Source: Microcaldota archaeon
GTDB lineage: Archaea > Micrarchaeota > Micrarchaeia > Micrarchaeales > CABMGC01
NCBI GenBank assembly: GCA_021845465.1
Contig: JAKBRL010000012.1
Coordinates: forward strand, 1-32,786
Direction of reading: 5' to 3'
DNA: 32,786 bases
Made by a program: the position numbers and the translations under genes
Notes under the pieces: model-generated
What the model was told of the DNA's origin: nothing
The model's input: the letters and a program-made list of their open reading frames with translations, nothing else
Database searches by the model: none
Shown here: piece by piece, positions 30,916-32,786 of the stretch
Numbering within the stretch: position 1 is the stretch's first letter
Layout: the number at the start of each line of letters is the position of its first letter

Positions 30916-31950
30916 TCATTTCTTGAGGTAGTAGCTTGCGCCTTCAAATGCAACTGCAGCAAGATAAGAGACAAAGCCTTCTGCCTCTGTTGCCTTTACA
31001 AGCATTTCAGGATTTTTATGTATGGCTATGGCCATTCCTCCTCCGCCTCCGCCGCTTAGCTTTGCTCCGTATGCGCCGTTGCGCCTGCATGCTTCAACAG
31101 CACGGTCAAGCCCGTCGCTTGATACACCTAATTCCTTCAGAAGTTTCTGATCTTCATACATCAATCTGCCTACTTCACGAAGGTCTGCTTTTTTCAGAGC
31201 CTCAAGCCCTCGTATGGAGCACTGCTCTATCTCATTGAGTATCTTTTCTGTCTTTTCCTTATTCTCCTCGTACTGCTTCCTTACAGAGCCTACAGTCTCC
31301 GCAGTGCTCTTCTTGCTTCCTGTGTTTATGAGGACTATACCCATGCTTGTATTTACCTCTTCATGCCTGCCTCCTGACGCTGTGCTGACATATCCGCCAT
31401 AATATGAGGTAGCCGTATCTATGCGCCCTGCGCCTTCTGAGATATGTGCTATGCGTTCTCCATCTCTTGCAATGTCAAGCACTATGGAGTCTTCCAGGGT
31501 TTTTCCTGAGAGTTTTAGAAGCGCAACAGTGAATGCAGTAGAGCATGCAGCACTGCTTGCACCTCCGCTCTGCATTGGTATTTCTGAAGAGATGTTTATC
31601 TCATTGCCTAGTACATCAATCCCGAATTCACCGATAAGCCTTGCGGCTATAGTTGCAAATGGGAGTATCCTTCTGTCTATTCCGCTTACTGATGAGATGT
31701 ATTCGCTTATGCCTTTTCTTTCCCTGTATTTTTTGTATACCAGCGATAGGGTCCTTTTATCTAGTATTGAAGTGAAATCTGAGAAATTGGCCAGGATTAT
31801 CTTCAGGTTCATGTCTTTTCTCTTTCTTACAGACACCTTGGCATACATGCTTATTGCAACAGCAACAGAGAGCTTGCCATATACTGCCGCATGCTCACCG
31901 AAGAGCTTCATGACCCCTGGAGCCTTTACTTCTAGATTATTGTCAATCAT
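30916..31950 (-). CDS. mvk: Mevalonate kinase (GHMP family)
   Basis: 344 residues. The N-terminal APGVMKLFGEHAAVYG is the mevalonate-kinase signature, PMQSGGASSAACSTAF is the ATP-binding GHMP motif 2, and GAYGAKLSGGGGGGMAIA is motif 3. It phosphorylates mevalonate in the route to archaeal isoprenoid lipids. Motif 2 departs slightly from the usual PxGxGLGSSAA. GAGG stands just before the ATG. It begins 23 bases after the LAGLIDADG-like gene, so the two are probably co-transcribed. Confidence 0.93.
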   Translation of the reverse strand: MIDNNLEVKAPGVMKLFGEHAAVYGKLSVAVAISMYAKVSVRKRKDMNLKIILANFSDFTSILDKRTLSLVYKKYRERKGISEYISSVSGIDRRILPFATIAARLIGEFGIDVLGNEINISSEIPMQSGGASSAACSTAFTVALLKLSGKTLEDSIVLDIARDGERIAHISEGAGRIDTATSYYGGYVSTASGGRHEEVNTSMGIVLINTGSKKSTAETVGSVRKQYEENKEKTEKILNEIEQCSIRGLEALKKADLREVGRLMYEDQKLLKELGVSSDGLDRAVEACRRNGAYGAKLSGGGGGGMAIAIHKNPEMLVKATEAEGFVSYLAAVAFEGASYYLKK

Positions 31951-31973
31951 GCCCTCAAGCTTTCATTTTGTAT

Positions 31974-32510
31974 TCATTCTTCAATGATTCTTTTCTTATA
32001 TCTGGAGGTTGGTTTTTCAGGTGTCGTTATGGTTGCCTGACCTGCAAGTATGCTTGAACCCCTTACCAACATGAGAAATGCACTAGGATTTTTAATCCTT
32101 CCGCCAATAGTATAGATGTCAAGATTCTGCAGGAGGATCGCTTCCCTTGGAGATATGCGCCTTATATAAAGTCCTTTATTGTCTATGTGTCCGGAAGCGT
32201 CGAAGATTCCTGCGATATATGAAGCTGCGAATAGATTCTTTCTCTTGAATATCTTTTCTGAGCTGTTTATTACCTCTTTCAATCTCTTGAACACTCTTGA
32301 ATGATAGAAATAGACATGGCGCATGCTTTCGCCTAAATTCCTTATTATTATCCTGTTTGGAGGTATTTGAAGCTCATTCACTGTTATCTCGATGAATTTC
32401 TGCTCTATCTCATCATTGTTTGTGTGGATTCCGACTGCATTGTTCTCCTCGTTGGCGTTGCATTGCAGGCCTGCCATGTAGCAGATCGATGGGGTGAGCT
32501 TTATTTTCAA
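31974..32510 (-). CDS. Degenerate LAGLIDADG homing-endonuclease-like protein
   Basis: 178 residues from TTG 32510. Two LAGLIDADG-type helices are visible: YMAGLQCNAN (residues 11-20), badly worn, and YIAGIFDASG (98-107), well kept. Each is followed by the beta-strand and helix pattern of the fold (GIHTNNDEIEQKFIEI; GLYIRRISPREAILLQNL). The catalytic acid before the last Gly is Ser106 in the second motif and not recognisable in the first, so nuclease activity is unlikely. The open frame without breaks and tight spacing to mvk suggest a retained nucleic-acid-binding role, but this is inference. A TATA-like TTTTTATAG lies ~30 bases upstream. It sits just downstream of the 16S rRNA gene. Confidence 0.75.
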   Translation of the reverse strand: MKIKLTPSICYMAGLQCNANEENNAVGIHTNNDEIEQKFIEITVNELQIPPNRIIIRNLGESMRHVYFYHSRVFKRLKEVINSSEKIFKRKNLFAASYIAGIFDASGHIDNKGLYIRRISPREAILLQNLDIYTIGGRIKNPSAFLMLVRGSSILAGQATITTPEKPTSRYKKRIIEE

Positions 32511-32678
32511 CGAACCACAGCAGAGTATTGAGAGTTCAACTATAAAAACGTAGGCTTTTGCTGATGTTTGTAGAGGGAGATGAAGAATAGGTCTAGAGAA
32601 GAATAAGCTTCCTTTGGAAGGATGTAGTCTTGAGTTTATTTAGAAAAGCTGCAACATTATTTTTTATTTTATCATACA

Positions 32679-32693
32679 CATCTTTGAAAGATG
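32679..32693 (-). other. Inverted repeat just after the 16S rRNA 3' end
   Basis: CATCTTT-C-AAAGATG (minus strand) begins about six bases after the CACCTC end of 16S. It may be part of rRNA processing or termination; such a tiny loop means that the hairpin would open at its tip or that the site is a DNA/duplex signal. Confidence 0.3.
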
Positions 32694-32698
32694 TTTTT

Positions 32699-32786
32699 GA
32701 GGTGATCTATCCGCAGGTTCCCCTACGGATACCTTGTTATGCCTTAGCCCCCCTCACGAAACCTTAGTTCGACAGCATCATACGAT
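32699..32786 (-). rRNA. 16S rRNA, 3' end (partial, continues beyond the window)
   Basis: The minus strand reads GAGGGGGGCTAAGGCATAAC, AAGGTATCCGTAGGGGAACC, TGCGGATAGATCACCTC, clearly the end of 16S rRNA including helix 45 and the anti-Shine-Dalgarno CACCTC. The usual AGCCG/CGGCT pairing around helix 45 is replaced by ATCCG/CGGAT, a compensated change that supports a functional gene. Only ~88 bases are inside the window. No tRNA-Ala or 23S gene follows within the 187 bases before the next protein gene. Confidence 0.95.

Overview
The window comes from an archaeon. Evidence includes an intron-bearing tRNA, clamp-loader small subunit RfcS, Alba, prefoldin alpha, EndoQ, a DUF355-type protein, archaeal SepF, mevalonate kinase, class III (archaeal pilin-type) signal peptides and TATA-box promoters with many leaderless starts. 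Very compact spacing, the class III peptides with a SAMEYLMTYGWA core, unlinked rRNA and a 16S 3' end that mismatches the common 1492R primer suggest a DPANN archaeon of the ARMAN/Micrarchaeota type. The genus-level guess is inference; kingdom-level assignment is secure.

Layout. 33-138: tRNA-Tyr with an intron. 280-3039: a very unusual polytopic membrane protein carrying two AAA modules. 3170-5308: a secreted membrane-anchored protein, tRNA-Gln, an M50 intramembrane protease and an orphan gene. 5309-7682: an AT-rich, gene-poor stretch with two orphan genes and 733 bases without a convincing gene. 7683-9449: rfcS and an amidohydrolase. 9444-11171: a tiny cysteine-rich metallothionein-like gene, missed by ordinary length cut-offs, diverging from two pilin-like surface protein genes, the first of which is frameshifted. 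11223-14384: EndoQ with a DUF355 protein, a tandem Alba fusion and TrmI. 14389-16888: topoisomerase I behind a small membrane protein. 17124-21271: a PadR regulator / ABC-2 transporter / secreted Ig-like repeat protein operon with a visible operator. 21413-24259: leuS. 24300-27687: a 2-oxoacid dehydrogenase operon (E1 alpha, E1 beta, E2). 27750-29537: pfdA-ftsY. 29725-32510: trmJ, sepF, mevalonate kinase and a degenerate LAGLIDADG protein. 32699-32786: the 3' end of the 16S rRNA gene, with no tRNA-Ala or 23S gene after it.

How it works together. Most genes are housekeeping: replication and repair (rfcS, EndoQ, topA, Alba), translation and RNA modification (leuS, trmI, trmJ, tRNAs, 16S), protein targeting and folding (ftsY, prefoldin), cell division (sepF), isoprenoid lipid synthesis (mvk) and oxidative carbon metabolism (pdhABC). 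The accessory, cell-surface part (membrane AAA protein, pilin-like proteins, ABC/Ig-repeat operon, Cys-rich peptide and the orphans at 4.9-7.4 kb) holds the least described biology. First genes of transcription units tend to have a TATA box about 25 bases before the start codon (leaderless), whereas downstream genes have GGTG/GAGG/GTGAT-type ribosome sites that match the short 16S tail.
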